Shown: piece by piece, positions 32,422-39,811 of the stretch
Numbering within the stretch: position 1 is the first letter of the stretch
Layout: each line of letters starts with the position of its first letter
Assembly (NCBI GenBank): GCA_020723345.1
Contig: DYJA01000049.1
Span: forward strand, 1 to 48,454
DNA: 48,454 bases
Direction of reading: 5' to 3'
DNA from: Candidatus Aquidulcis sp.
Lineage (GTDB): Bacteria > Chloroflexota > Anaerolineae > UBA4142
Notes under the pieces: model-generated
The model's database searches: none
Seen by the model: the letters and a program-made list of their open reading frames with translations, nothing else
What the model was told of the DNA's origin: nothing
Made by a program: the position numbers and the translations under genes

Positions 32422-34739
32422 CTTATTAACGACGCAAGCGGCACGCGCACAGCGACTGTCGTGCCCTGCCCCGGCTGACTTGTGATCTCGCAAACGCCGC
32501 CGAGCATCCTGGCGCGCTCGCGCATACTGATCAGCCCGACGCGATCCGTCGCTTCCGCTAACGCGGCAAGATCGAAACCGCGTCCCGCATCTTGCACACT
32601 CAGCAGCAGATCGCCGCGGTCGGGCTGCAAGCGGACACAGAGCCAGTCCGTCGCCGAGTGCTTGCGCGCGTTCGTGAGCGCTTCTTGGGCGATGCGAAAG
32701 ATCGCGGTCTCGGCGGGTGGACTCAAACGCACGCCATCCAGGTTGATCTGCGTTTCGCAGCGCCAGCCCTCCGCCGCGCACGCCTCGATGACGAAACGGC
32801 GCAACCCATCCGCCAATCCCAGGTCTTCGATCACCGTCGGACGGAGTTCGGCGATAAAGCGGCGCGCCTCGTCAATCGCGCGTTGAATCAGCGCGCGACT
32901 TGCCTCCAACTCGCGCTGCGCGGGCGCGTCCACCGATTGGGCGATCATCGCGTTCAACGTGTTCAAGTGCATATTCGCGCTGATGACCAACTGCGTCAAG
33001 CCATCGTGCAAATCCAAGCCGATCAAGCGGCGTTCTTCGTCTTGAATCTGCGCCAACTTTTGCATCAGCGTCCGCACATGTTCCTCGCGCTCCGACAAAC
33101 TCTTGTACAGGTGCGCGTTGCCCAGCGCGACCGCGGCTTGATCGGTGAGGAGATTCAAGATGCGAACGTCTTCGCGCGTAAAAGTTCGCCGCGCGAGCGA
33201 CGAAATGCGCAGCACGCCTAGAACTTGGTCGCCCAGTTTCATCGGGAATGCGGCGGTCGAAGGCGCGTGCCAGTTGAACGTGTCGCTGGCTTCGTACAGC
33301 GGCTCCTGGATCGCGCCGTTGAGAACGTGCGGCTGACCGGTCGACGCGACGACTGCCATGAGACTGTCCGGGCGCGCGGTCGCCGGTTCCACGATGCCGC
33401 TCTGCCCGGCGCTAACGGCAAGCCGCAAAGTTCCGGTATCGTCGCGCGTAAAGATGTGAACGCTGGACGGTTCGACCAAACCCAGGACGCTCGTCGCAAT
33501 CGTCTTGAGCACTTGATCGAGATCGAGCGTGCTCGTGATCTGCAGCATGACCTGGCGCAGCGTTTCGAGTTCCGCCAGGCGCGCTTTCAGACGGCGCTCG
33601 CGCGTCGCGAGATCCGTCATCATGTTGTTGAACGCTTCCGCGAGTCGTTTGAGTTCGTCGGTCGTGCGAATCGAGACCGGTTGTTCGAGGTTGCCCGCCG
33701 CCACGCGATCCGCGCCGCGCAAGAGCGCCAGAATATTTTGGTTCATCCCGCGCGCGAGACGCGTCGCGATCAATGCGGCGAGCGCGGTCATCGCGATCGG
33801 GATCACGAGACTGACGAAGATCGCCGAGCCAGCCGCCGTCGCCAAATCTTGCTGCGCCTGCGCGAGTTTTTGCGCTTCGAGCGGCTGGATTTGCTCGACG
33901 ATCACGTTTTGACTGGCTTGGAAAATTTCGGCGAAAAAGCGCGCAAAGAGCGCCTGCTGCCGGTCGCGGTCGCTGATCAATTGCGAGCCGAGGTTTTGCA
34001 AAATGAGAAACGCCGCGTCGATGCGCTGAATGCCGCGCACTTCGGCGTCGCTCGTCGCGAGGCGGCGGAATTGCGTGAGGTTTTGCTGAAATTGAATCGT
34101 CGCGTTGGTGAACTGCCCGCGCGTGCTCTCGTCCGGCGCGGCGAGATACGCGGTCACCGCGAGCAACATCCCACGCGCGTTTTCGTCCATACCGTCAATC
34201 GCGCGCTGATAGATCGAGTCGGAGGCGCGCAGTGGCTTGAATTGTCCGGACAGCAAATTGGACAGCTGGGCGTGCGCGGCGATCAGCGCTTTCAAATCGT
34301 CGTTTTGCTTGTCGCGCAATCGGATCAGGTCTTTGCCTAGCCCGGCTGCTGATTGCTGTGTTTGCTCAAGCGCGTTTGCCCAACGCAGATCATTGGGGGT
34401 GGACGCGAGCGAACGGTACTCGGCGACGCTCGCGCCGAAACTCGCGATCTGCTCGTCGAACTGCGTGGCAAAACCGGACTCGCCCTCGAGGTAATAGCGA
34501 TAGAGCGCGGCTTCGGCGTTGCGAAGTTTTTCGTCCATTTCGACCGCGACCAATTGGCGCACACGCACGCGGTCGATGTCGGCGAGCGAAGCCGCAATCG
34601 AGCGGGCGAGAAAAAGGAGCGCGAGAATGTTGATGGCGACTGCCATGCCAAAGAGCAGCATCAACGCCATCAGGCGGGTTCGAATCCGCATATTTTCTAC
34701 GCGGTCGAACAATGTGCGGACAAGCCGGTTCAGTTTCAT
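32415..34739 (-). CDS. Membrane sensor histidine kinase (HAMP-GAF-HisKA_3)
   Basis: 774 residues. Two transmembrane helices (about 23-45 and 300-325) flank a largely helical extracytoplasmic sensor. A HAMP domain follows (ALLRGADRVAAGNLEQPVSIRTTDELKRLAEAFN, in parts), then a GAF domain (about 395-540) and a HisKA_3 dimerisation domain with phospho-acceptor H578 in LDLHDGLTQ. The ATPase domain ends in DAGRGFD and GLISMRERARMLGG. This kinase type pairs with NarL-type regulators, and such a regulator lies 58 bp downstream. Start ATG 34739 (MKLNRLVRTLF) is chosen over the longer frame. The ligand is unknown; a tricarboxylate would fit the context. The C-terminus LISS and stop come from the repeat at 32370-32421. 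Confidence 0.9.
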   Translation of the reverse strand: MKLNRLVRTLFDRVENMRIRTRLMALMLLFGMAVAINILALLFLARSIAASLADIDRVRVRQLVAVEMDEKLRNAEAALYRYYLEGESGFATQFDEQIASFGASVAEYRSLASTPNDLRWANALEQTQQSAAGLGKDLIRLRDKQNDDLKALIAAHAQLSNLLSGQFKPLRASDSIYQRAIDGMDENARGMLLAVTAYLAAPDESTRGQFTNATIQFQQNLTQFRRLATSDAEVRGIQRIDAAFLILQNLGSQLISDRDRQQALFARFFAEIFQASQNVIVEQIQPLEAQKLAQAQQDLATAAGSAIFVSLVIPIAMTALAALIATRLARGMNQNILALLRGADRVAAGNLEQPVSIRTTDELKRLAEAFNNMMTDLATRERRLKARLAELETLRQVMLQITSTLDLDQVLKTIATSVLGLVEPSSVHIFTRDDTGTLRLAVSAGQSGIVEPATARPDSLMAVVASTGQPHVLNGAIQEPLYEASDTFNWHAPSTAAFPMKLGDQVLGVLRISSLARRTFTREDVRILNLLTDQAAVALGNAHLYKSLSEREEHVRTLMQKLAQIQDEERRLIGLDLHDGLTQLVISANMHLNTLNAMIAQSVDAPAQRELEASRALIQRAIDEARRFIAELRPTVIEDLGLADGLRRFVIEACAAEGWRCETQINLDGVRLSPPAETAIFRIAQEALTNARKHSATDWLCVRLQPDRGDLLLSVQDAGRGFDLAALAEATDRVGLISMRERARMLGGVCEITSQPGQGTTVAVRVPLASLISS

Positions 34740-34773
34740 AGCGCAGCGTAACCGCCTCTCGGTCTCCAAGCGT

Positions 34774-34802
34774 ATGATACCGAAATCCAACCGATTCCGC
34801 AA
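34774..34802 (-). promoter_or_regulatory. Probable promoter of the kinase-regulator operon
   Basis: On the minus strand TTGCGG (34802-34797), 17 bp and TATCAT (34779-34774), 35 bp before ATG 34739. It is back to back with the translin promoter. Confidence 0.6.
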
Positions 34803-34804
34803 GT

Positions 34805-34832
34805 TTGACCTGTTCGCGGCGCGTGGTATACT
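34805..34832 (+). promoter_or_regulatory. Probable promoter of the translin-family gene
   Basis: TTGACC (34805-34810), 16 bp and TATACT (34827-34832). Confidence 0.6.
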
Positions 34833-34838
34833 GTCAGT

Positions 34839-34908
34839 GAACAGTTTTCAGTTTTCAGTATTCGGTGTGAGCAAACTGAAAACTGCATACTGAACACTGA
34901 ATTCTGAC
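34839..34908. repeat. Inverted word repeat (CAGTTTTCAGTATTC)
   Basis: CAGTTTTCAGTTTTCAGTAT words face AAACTGAAAACTGCATACTG in the untranslated leader of the translin gene. The words resemble the hairpin at 16830-16886. Confidence 0.65.
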
Positions 34909-34920
34909 CGAGGGGGCGAG

Positions 34921-35559
34921 ATGCAGGAATTGGACATCATCGGCGAAAAGATACGAAAAGATTTCGTGGCGAAGAACGCGGCGCGCGACACCGCGCTCGG
35001 CGCGTCGCGCGAATTGATTCGCCATTGTTCGCTGTCGATTCGCGCGACGCACCGCGCGGAGTACGCCGACGCCGCGCAACTGCTCGCGCGCACGCGCGAA
35101 ATCGCCGCGCAGATGAAGGCGACGGTCGCCGCGTATCCCGATTTGTATTTTACCGGTTACGTGCAGGACGCGCTCAAGGAACTCGCGGAGGCGCACATCG
35201 TCCACGCGCTCGTCACCGACGCGCCGTTGCCGGACCCGGACGCGCTCGGCGTAGATTACGCGGCGTACCTCAACGGCTTGGGCGAAGCGGCGGGCGAGCT
35301 GCGCCGCTACACGCTCGACATCATCCGGCATGGCGACAGCGCGCGCTGCGAGAAAATGTTGAGCGCGATGGACGACATTTATTCGTTGCTCGTGACGATG
35401 GATTTTCCCGACGCGCTGACCGGCGGCTTGCGCCGCACAACCGACATGGTGCGCGGCGTTTTGGAGCGGACGCGCGGTGATTTGACGGTCGCGGTGCGAC
35501 AGGAAAAGTTGGAGCAGACGTTGCGGGAGTTTGAAGCGCGGCGGAGCGCGTCCGGCTGA
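34921..35559 (+). CDS. Translin-family protein
   Basis: 212 residues, all helical. I recognise the translin/TRAX fold from FVAKNAARDTALGASRELIRHCSLSIRATHR, YFTGYVQDALKELAEAHIVHAL, YLNGLGEAAGELRRYTLDII and the C-terminal GLRRTTDMVRGVLERTRGDLT. Each block is quoted in short pieces of the frame. In eukaryotes translin and TRAX form the C3PO RNase, and archaeal homologues form octamers that bind or cleave RNA. TRAX catalytic acidic residues would lie in the central helices; E89 and E133 are candidates by position only. Bacterial members are rare and uncharacterised. ATG 34921 follows GAGGGGGCGAG. Confidence 0.82.
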   Translation: MQELDIIGEKIRKDFVAKNAARDTALGASRELIRHCSLSIRATHRAEYADAAQLLARTREIAAQMKATVAAYPDLYFTGYVQDALKELAEAHIVHALVTDAPLPDPDALGVDYAAYLNGLGEAAGELRRYTLDIIRHGDSARCEKMLSAMDDIYSLLVTMDFPDALTGGLRRTTDMVRGVLERTRGDLTVAVRQEKLEQTLREFEARRSASG

Positions 35560-35568
35560 TCGGGGAAA

Positions 35569-35934
35569 TCAGCGCGCCGCGCGCAATCTAGCGCGGATGA
35601 CGCTCAACACTTGTTCGAGCGAGGTTTCGTCGGAGGGTTCGCGCCGATCTTGCTGACCGACGTGTTTGTGGTGGGGGAAGTTGGGCAAACGCATGTGATG
35701 CGGCGCGTTGTCCCAACCGATGATCAAGCGATCGCCTGCGTCAAGCCAATAATACGAGTATCCACCTAGCACACCATGCTTGTACTGTTCTCGTACGCGC
35801 AATGCGCTGTGATCAGCCAGAGTGACTTGAACTCGAAATGAATTGAATTCGACCGAGACAATGACAATATCGGTTGCCAGATTTCCAAGCCACTCGCGGA
35901 TGAGTGCGACTCTATTGGGGAAGATGTCCAGCAT
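35569..35934 (-). CDS. TumE-like (DUF6516) toxin candidate
   Basis: 121 residues. SYYWLDAGDRLIIGWDNAPHHMRLPNFPHHKHVGQ matches the signature of DUF6516/TumE-type toxin proteins (xYHWQD ... RWDNAPHHPELxxFPHHxH) as I recall it. The toxin is thought to target RNA or translation, but this member is unstudied. It starts inside the 3' end of the upstream gene (23-bp overlap), the classic antitoxin-first, toxin-second layout. I am fairly sure of the family and less sure of activity. Confidence 0.72.
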   Translation of the reverse strand: MLDIFPNRVALIREWLGNLATDIVIVSVEFNSFRVQVTLADHSALRVREQYKHGVLGGYSYYWLDAGDRLIIGWDNAPHHMRLPNFPHHKHVGQQDRREPSDETSLEQVLSVIRARLRAAR

Positions 35935-36256
35935 CGGTCGCCTCTAAAATCGCGCGGAGATGGTTCAGGACTTCGCGTGTTTCCTCCTGGGTGCCTTGCC
36001 AAGACGACCATTCGACCCAGTCTTCGTGTTCTTCGCGTCCGGCGTTTTCGGGCAGACCCACTTGATTGAGGCGTTCCAAATTCATTCCGTACTTGCGCTC
36101 AAATTCGCCGAGTTTTCGCTTTGCCAATTCCAAACGCCCTTCCATCTCGCGGGCAAGCACAAGCGCACCATAGCGCGCCAGTTTTTCCCGCTCTTCAAAC
36201 GGCAAGGCGGACACCGATGTTTCGATCTTTGCGATGACGTCAGTTGACAAGACCAT
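35912..36256 (-). CDS. Probable antitoxin partner of the TumE-like protein
   Basis: 114 residues, strongly helical and acidic (EEREKLARYGALVLAREMEGRLELAKRKL, then EFERKYGMNLERLNQV and EDWVEWSSWQG). No DNA-binding motif stands out. The GGAGGTGA ribosome-binding site and ATG 36256 give a clear start. It is the first gene of the pair and overlaps the toxin by 23 bp. A promoter with direct repeats between its -35 and -10 boxes suggests autoregulation. Confidence 0.65.
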   Translation of the reverse strand: MVLSTDVIAKIETSVSALPFEEREKLARYGALVLAREMEGRLELAKRKLGEFERKYGMNLERLNQVGLPENAGREEHEDWVEWSSWQGTQEETREVLNHLRAILEATDAGHLPQ

Positions 36257-36287
36257 TTGTCACCTCCACGTTCTCTTGCTTGATTCG

Positions 36288-36316
36288 ATTCTAACACACG
36301 AGTACACACGTGTCAA
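36288..36316 (-). promoter_or_regulatory. Toxin-antitoxin promoter with phased direct repeats in the spacer
   Basis: On the minus strand TTGACA (36316-36311), 17 bp and TAGAAT (36293-36288). On the plus strand the spacer holds ACACACG at 36294-36300 and again at 36304-36310, a 10-bp period, which is a plausible operator. Confidence 0.75.
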
Positions 36317-36579
36317 CTAAATTTTCTGATAATTCGATCATTCGCGCGAGTGAAATCGGCGAGTACGTCTTTTGTCAGCGCGCGTGGTGGCTGCATCGCG
36401 TCCAGGGTTTGGAATCCGCGAACCGCGCGCAGATGGACGCGGGCGCGGCGCGCCACGTTCAGCACGGTCGCGCGGTGCAACGCGCGGATTCGCTGACGCG
36501 CGCGGCGATCATTCTCTGCGCGGTCGCGCTCTTTTTCGCGCTGATGTTCGTGCTGGCGATGATTTTGTCTGCGGTGTGA
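36310..36579 (+). CDS. Cas4-like membrane nuclease, N-terminal half
   Basis: 89 residues from GTG 36310. [25 protein letters not shown] carries the N-terminal iron-sulfur cysteine (C22) and the conserved start of Cas4/Dna2-type RecB-like nucleases. A transmembrane helix (about 62-88) ends the frame at TGA. The catalytic residues are missing here but present in the next frame, 113 bp downstream and in another phase. Only a MITE-like repeat lies between. I infer a split gene. The start codon lies inside the divergent toxin-antitoxin promoter, and no ribosome-binding site is obvious. Confidence 0.65.
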   Translation: MSTKFSDNSIIRASEIGEYVFCQRAWWLHRVQGLESANRAQMDAGAARHVQHGRAVQRADSLTRAAIILCAVALFFALMFVLAMILSAV

Positions 36580-36588
36580 CGCGACATG

Positions 36589-36691
36589 GGCGATTAGAAA
36601 TCGCGGCAACGACTGCGCAAAGCCGACCTTCGTCGGCTGATTAGACTGCGAAGGCAGTCTTCGTGCGCTTGTTGCCGCGACTTGAGTCGCC
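36589..36691. mobile_element. MITE-like palindromic element, copy 2 (103 bp), between the Cas4-like halves
   Basis: Reverse orientation relative to 26418-26527. GGCGATTAGAAATCGCGGCA at one end and TTGCCGCGACTTGAGTCGCC at the other form terminal inverted repeats. Inside are AGCCGAC/GTCGGCT and AGACTGC/GCAGTCT hairpins. Confidence 0.8.
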
Positions 36692-36692
36692 T

Positions 36693-37235
36693 ATGTGGAA
36701 CTCACAAATGGCTGGCTTGTTCGCAATTCTGTTTCTGGTCGCGTTGATGATCGCGCTCGCGCTGTTTTTGTCCGCGCGAAAACAGCGCGCGCAAACGGGC
36801 TTGCCGTACGGCGCGCGCATCGTCTACGCCGATACCGGCGCGTGGAAAAAAGTCGAGCGACCGCTTTTCTCGCGGCGGTACGGCTTGACCGGCAAACCCG
36901 ATTACGTCATGGAAGAGCGCGGCGCGATGATTCCCGTCGAAGTGAAGCCGAATCGCGTCGCACCCGCGCCGCGCGAATCGGACACGCTGCAACTTGCCGC
37001 GTACGCGCTCCTGGTCGAAGAGCATTTCGGCGCGACGCCGGCGTACGGCTTGCTGAAATATCGCGACGCGATTTTCCAAGTGGAACTCACGGACGAACTG
37101 CGCGCGCGTCTGCTCGCCACGCTTGCCGCGCTGCGCCGCGATCTCGACGCGCGCGATGTGGCGCGCAGCCATGCGGAGCCGCGCCGCTGTCGCGCGTGCG
37201 GGTACCGCGACGTGTGCGGGCAGTCGCTCGCGTAA
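36693..37235 (+). CDS. Cas4-like membrane nuclease, catalytic half
   Basis: About 180 residues from ATG 36693; a start at 36708 is also possible. A transmembrane helix (7-27) leads into a PD-(D/E)xK nuclease core: D70 in GKPDYV, E83-x-K85 in PVEVKPN and the Q100-xxx-Y104 motif in QLAAYALL. The C-terminal CRACGYRDVC holds C166, C169 and C175, the other three ligands of a Cas4-type iron-sulfur cluster. The fourth, N-terminal cysteine is in the preceding frame. No cas1, cas2 or CRISPR array is nearby, so a stand-alone DNA-processing or defence role is more likely. The start region is next to the repeat and its expression is uncertain. Confidence 0.75.
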   Translation: MWNSQMAGLFAILFLVALMIALALFLSARKQRAQTGLPYGARIVYADTGAWKKVERPLFSRRYGLTGKPDYVMEERGAMIPVEVKPNRVAPAPRESDTLQLAAYALLVEEHFGATPAYGLLKYRDAIFQVELTDELRARLLATLAALRRDLDARDVARSHAEPRRCRACGYRDVCGQSLA

Positions 37236-37267
37236 ATTTGTTTGCGCGCGTGAATCGTCAAAGTAAA

Positions 37268-37296
37268 TTGACTTTTTGAATGATGCGTTTTATACT
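37268..37296 (+). promoter_or_regulatory. Probable promoter of the 37399 gene
   Basis: TTGACT (37268-37273), 17 bp and TATACT (37291-37296). Confidence 0.7.
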
Positions 37297-37324
37297 TTTC
37301 GCCCACAAGTCGCAGGAAATAATT

Positions 37325-37379
37325 TTGGACACAGATAAACACAGATGAACGCAGATTGTTTTTGAATCAGTGTCCCAGA
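37325..37379. repeat. GGACACAGATAAACACAGAT repeat, second copy
   Basis: GGACACAGATAAACACAGAT through AATCAGTGTCC. It resembles 13986-14050 and lies in the leader of the next gene. Confidence 0.7.
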
Positions 37380-37398
37380 TAAAATCTAACGATAATCA

Positions 37399-39027
37399 AT
37401 GATGGATGGAGACATGATCGAAATTTGGCGAAAAAATATTCAAGCCAACTTGGATGCCATTCAGCGGAACCAGGGAGCCGGAGTTGCCACAATCGTCTCG
37501 GGCAGCGCGTCCGACAAAGCGTTTTGGCAAAAGTGGTTTCAGGACACCCGCCACGATGTTTTGGCTAAAGACGGATCAACGTTGGTCGTTTCCACGCACG
37601 AAGAAACGCGCAAAGGAAATTTTTTGGGCAGTCTTTACGCGTGGCTCAAGACGCGACGCGTGTTGGAAGAACAGCATCGCGAGTTGCCTGAGATCGGATT
37701 GATGTGCATGGTCTTCGGACAGGGCAAGCGGCTCAGTCCATTTACCCAAGCGCTGGGAAATCGCAAACCGGCTTTTCCGACGCCGCGCACAGGTTCCGCG
37801 CGGAAGGTCTACTTGACGACTGCCGACATCGCGAACTTGTCGTCCGCCGGATTGATGCGCGATTTGAACGCGGGCGGATTTCGCGGATTCCTGATCAAGT
37901 GGGGCGACGAAGCGCTCATTCCCAGCGCGCCGTGGCAAAATGCTCCGGGCAAATATGCGAACGTCGACGCGATCCGTTTTGTCTGGAAGACGGAACCAAC
38001 CGAGCAACTCGCGCGCGAAAAAGAGTGGGTGGTTGTCGATTCGCAGACCGGACAAATGGAATTCCAACTTGCGCGGCAAGATTTGGACGCGCTGCGATCA
38101 CGCATGTCCGGCTGGAACGCGCCGCGATATTACACGGGCGTCAATCTCGGCAGTCTCGCGATCAGTTACTCGTTTCTCAGCGCGGCGTGCGAAGTGATGC
38201 GCGATGATATTCTCTCTGCGGAAAAATGGTTGGATTGGGATCCGTATGTCTGGATCGCGCTTTTCTGTTTGAACGAACAGCAGTGGCAGGCGGAAATCGA
38301 TCACGAAGCGCGAATCGGCAGAAGCGGAATCAAAACGATCCTCGCGCGGTGCCCAAACTTTTTCGACAGGATTTGCGCAGTCCGAACCGCGCTCGAAAAG
38401 AAACTCGGCAGACCGCTGCGAATCGGCGTGCTGGATTACGGGAGTCCGTTCTGGGTCGATTGGGGTTTGCAAACGAGTTTGCGGCGAACGCTCGCGTCGC
38501 TAACCCAGGATTCGCCGGAAGGGATCGCCGCGCGCGAACTGTTCGGCATTTCGCACGACCGCGATCAGAACGGCAACATCGTTTTGGACAGTTCGATTCC
38601 GGCGGGAGCGAATATTCGCAATTCAGTTTTGCTCGATACGATCATCACCGATCCGGAGACGATCATGCGCGACGGCGTCGTGATCGGCGGGCGGCACAAA
38701 CGATTGCGGATGCCGGACGGCGGGAGCGCGTTGTTCTGCGCCGCCGACAATTTTGTCTTCGCCGGACCGAATGGGATCGCGTTCAAATCAGTCGGGAACG
38801 ATATTCGGGTTGAGGAAGGCGGCAGGCACACGACGCTATTCCTGGAGCAAAAACCTTTTCATTTGGTTTCGAATGAATGTATCGCCGATTATGAAGGGGA
38901 GAATTACGACAAACCGATCCTGGGAAATGAATTGTCGTTCGGCGAGGCGGCGACGTTGGTTGCGCGGGAAGAACTTGAAGCGCTGGAACGCCGCTGGTTG
39001 CAGCATTGGAGTACGTGGTTGAGGTAG
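37399..39027 (+). CDS. Unrecognised protein, possibly a sugar-phosphate nucleotidyltransferase relative
   Basis: 542 residues. I do not know its family. Two regions are suggestive. Near residues 103-127, MCMVFGQGKRLSPFTQALGNRKPAFPTP resembles the G-x-G-x-RL-x-P-x-T...KP nucleotide-binding start of sugar nucleotidyltransferases. Near 405-455 there is a turn-rich stretch with NIVLDSSIPAGANIRNSVLLDTI, like a left-handed beta helix, as in pyrophosphorylases with C-terminal helices. No signal peptide. Codon use is less GC-rich than in many neighbours. ATG 37399 is used, although ATG 37414 (MIEIWRKN), with GGAG just upstream, may be the real start. Confidence 0.55.
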   Translation: MMDGDMIEIWRKNIQANLDAIQRNQGAGVATIVSGSASDKAFWQKWFQDTRHDVLAKDGSTLVVSTHEETRKGNFLGSLYAWLKTRRVLEEQHRELPEIGLMCMVFGQGKRLSPFTQALGNRKPAFPTPRTGSARKVYLTTADIANLSSAGLMRDLNAGGFRGFLIKWGDEALIPSAPWQNAPGKYANVDAIRFVWKTEPTEQLAREKEWVVVDSQTGQMEFQLARQDLDALRSRMSGWNAPRYYTGVNLGSLAISYSFLSAACEVMRDDILSAEKWLDWDPYVWIALFCLNEQQWQAEIDHEARIGRSGIKTILARCPNFFDRICAVRTALEKKLGRPLRIGVLDYGSPFWVDWGLQTSLRRTLASLTQDSPEGIAARELFGISHDRDQNGNIVLDSSIPAGANIRNSVLLDTIITDPETIMRDGVVIGGRHKRLRMPDGGSALFCAADNFVFAGPNGIAFKSVGNDIRVEEGGRHTTLFLEQKPFHLVSNECIADYEGENYDKPILGNELSFGEAATLVAREELEALERRWLQHWSTWLR

Positions 39028-39034
39028 ACGCGGT

Positions 39035-39062
39035 TTGCCTTTCCGCGATTTCGCGATATAAT
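39035..39062 (+). promoter_or_regulatory. Probable promoter of the HELTH protein gene
   Basis: TTGCCT (39035-39040), 16 bp and TATAAT (39057-39062). The leader then crosses a CCTTCGACTTCGCTCAGGGC repeat (39118-39170). Confidence 0.55.
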
Positions 39063-39117
39063 TGCGGTGTAAGTTTTGGTTCGTCCCTGGTCGTTCGTTT
39101 GAACGCCCGAAGATCAA

Positions 39118-39170
39118 CCCTTCGACTTCGCTCAGGGCAAGCCTTCGGGCTGAACAGCCGAAGGACGCTC
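39118..39170. repeat. CCTTCGACTTCGCTCAGGGC-type palindromic repeat
   Basis: CCCTTCGACTTCGCTCAGGG is joined to GCCTTCGGGCTGAACAGCC and a GGACGCT/AGCGTCC arm. Confidence 0.65.
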
Positions 39171-39225
39171 AAGCGTCCTTGTTCTGCTTCGCCCAGTCGT
39201 TGACGACGGGCGAACGAGGCGGACG

Positions 39226-39741
39226 ATGCCCACCCGCTCCCTCCACCCACACGAACTCTTTGAAGTCCAAAACGTCTTTCGCACTGGACTAGACACCGCG
39301 CGCGTCGTCATCAGCGAAGGCGACGCGCTGCCCAACTGGGTCGGCAGAATCGGCGCGGCGCTGAAAGGGCAACCGCCGCCGAAGGAAAACGCGATTACTG
39401 TCGGTAACACGTCGTACTTTCCGCGCGCGCTAACATCGAGCGTTACCGATCTCGCGTGGCTGATCCACGAACTCACGCATCAGTGGCAGTATCAGCATTT
39501 CGGCATTCGCTATCTCTTTGAGGCGCTGCGCGCGACGACGTACGTTTACGCCAACGAAAACGAGTCGCACGATGCCGCGCTCAAACGTCTTTGGAGCGAG
39601 AACAAAAAGTTTTCCGATTTCAACCGCGAACAACAAGGCGACATCGTCCGCGATTATTTCTTTGCGCTCAAGCAACCGCCGCCGTATCCGGACTTGGCGG
39701 CGTGGGAACCGTACCTCCACGATCTTCGTCTGCCGCCGTGA
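39226..39741 (+). CDS. HELTH zinc-peptidase-like protein (vgr-related / eCIS-type motif)
   Basis: 171 residues. The central motif LIHELTHQWQYQHFG (H81, E82, H85) is the HExxH zinc site in the form seen in vgr-related and DUF4157-like domains that accompany contractile injection systems, as I recall. The third metal ligand is not obvious and the rest is unrecognised. The C-terminus has FSDFNREQQGDIVRDYFFALKQ, matching the FNxEQQxxIVxDY pattern of those proteins. No secretion signal and no injection-system genes are in the window. It is probably an orphan. ATG 39226 is used; no strong ribosome-binding site. Confidence 0.6.
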   Translation: MPTRSLHPHELFEVQNVFRTGLDTARVVISEGDALPNWVGRIGAALKGQPPPKENAITVGNTSYFPRALTSSVTDLAWLIHELTHQWQYQHFGIRYLFEALRATTYVYANENESHDAALKRLWSENKKFSDFNREQQGDIVRDYFFALKQPPPYPDLAAWEPYLHDLRLPP

Positions 39742-39745
39742 GTAA

Positions 39746-39811
39746 GGGCGAAGCATTTTTCGTCCTGAGCGGAACGTAGTGAAGTCGAAGGATCAGAAAA
39801 ATGCTTCGCCC
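39746..39811. repeat. Nested palindrome between convergent genes
   Basis: GGGCGAAGCATTTTTC (39746-39761) and its exact complement (39796-39811) enclose a CCTGAGCGGAACG...AAGTCGAAGGAT unit. The ABC-F stop codon begins at the next base. Confidence 0.75.

Noticed and set aside
36310-37235. Type I CRISPR adaptation cas4
   Set aside because: No cas1, cas2 or array nearby and the protein has membrane helices; Cas4-like fold only.
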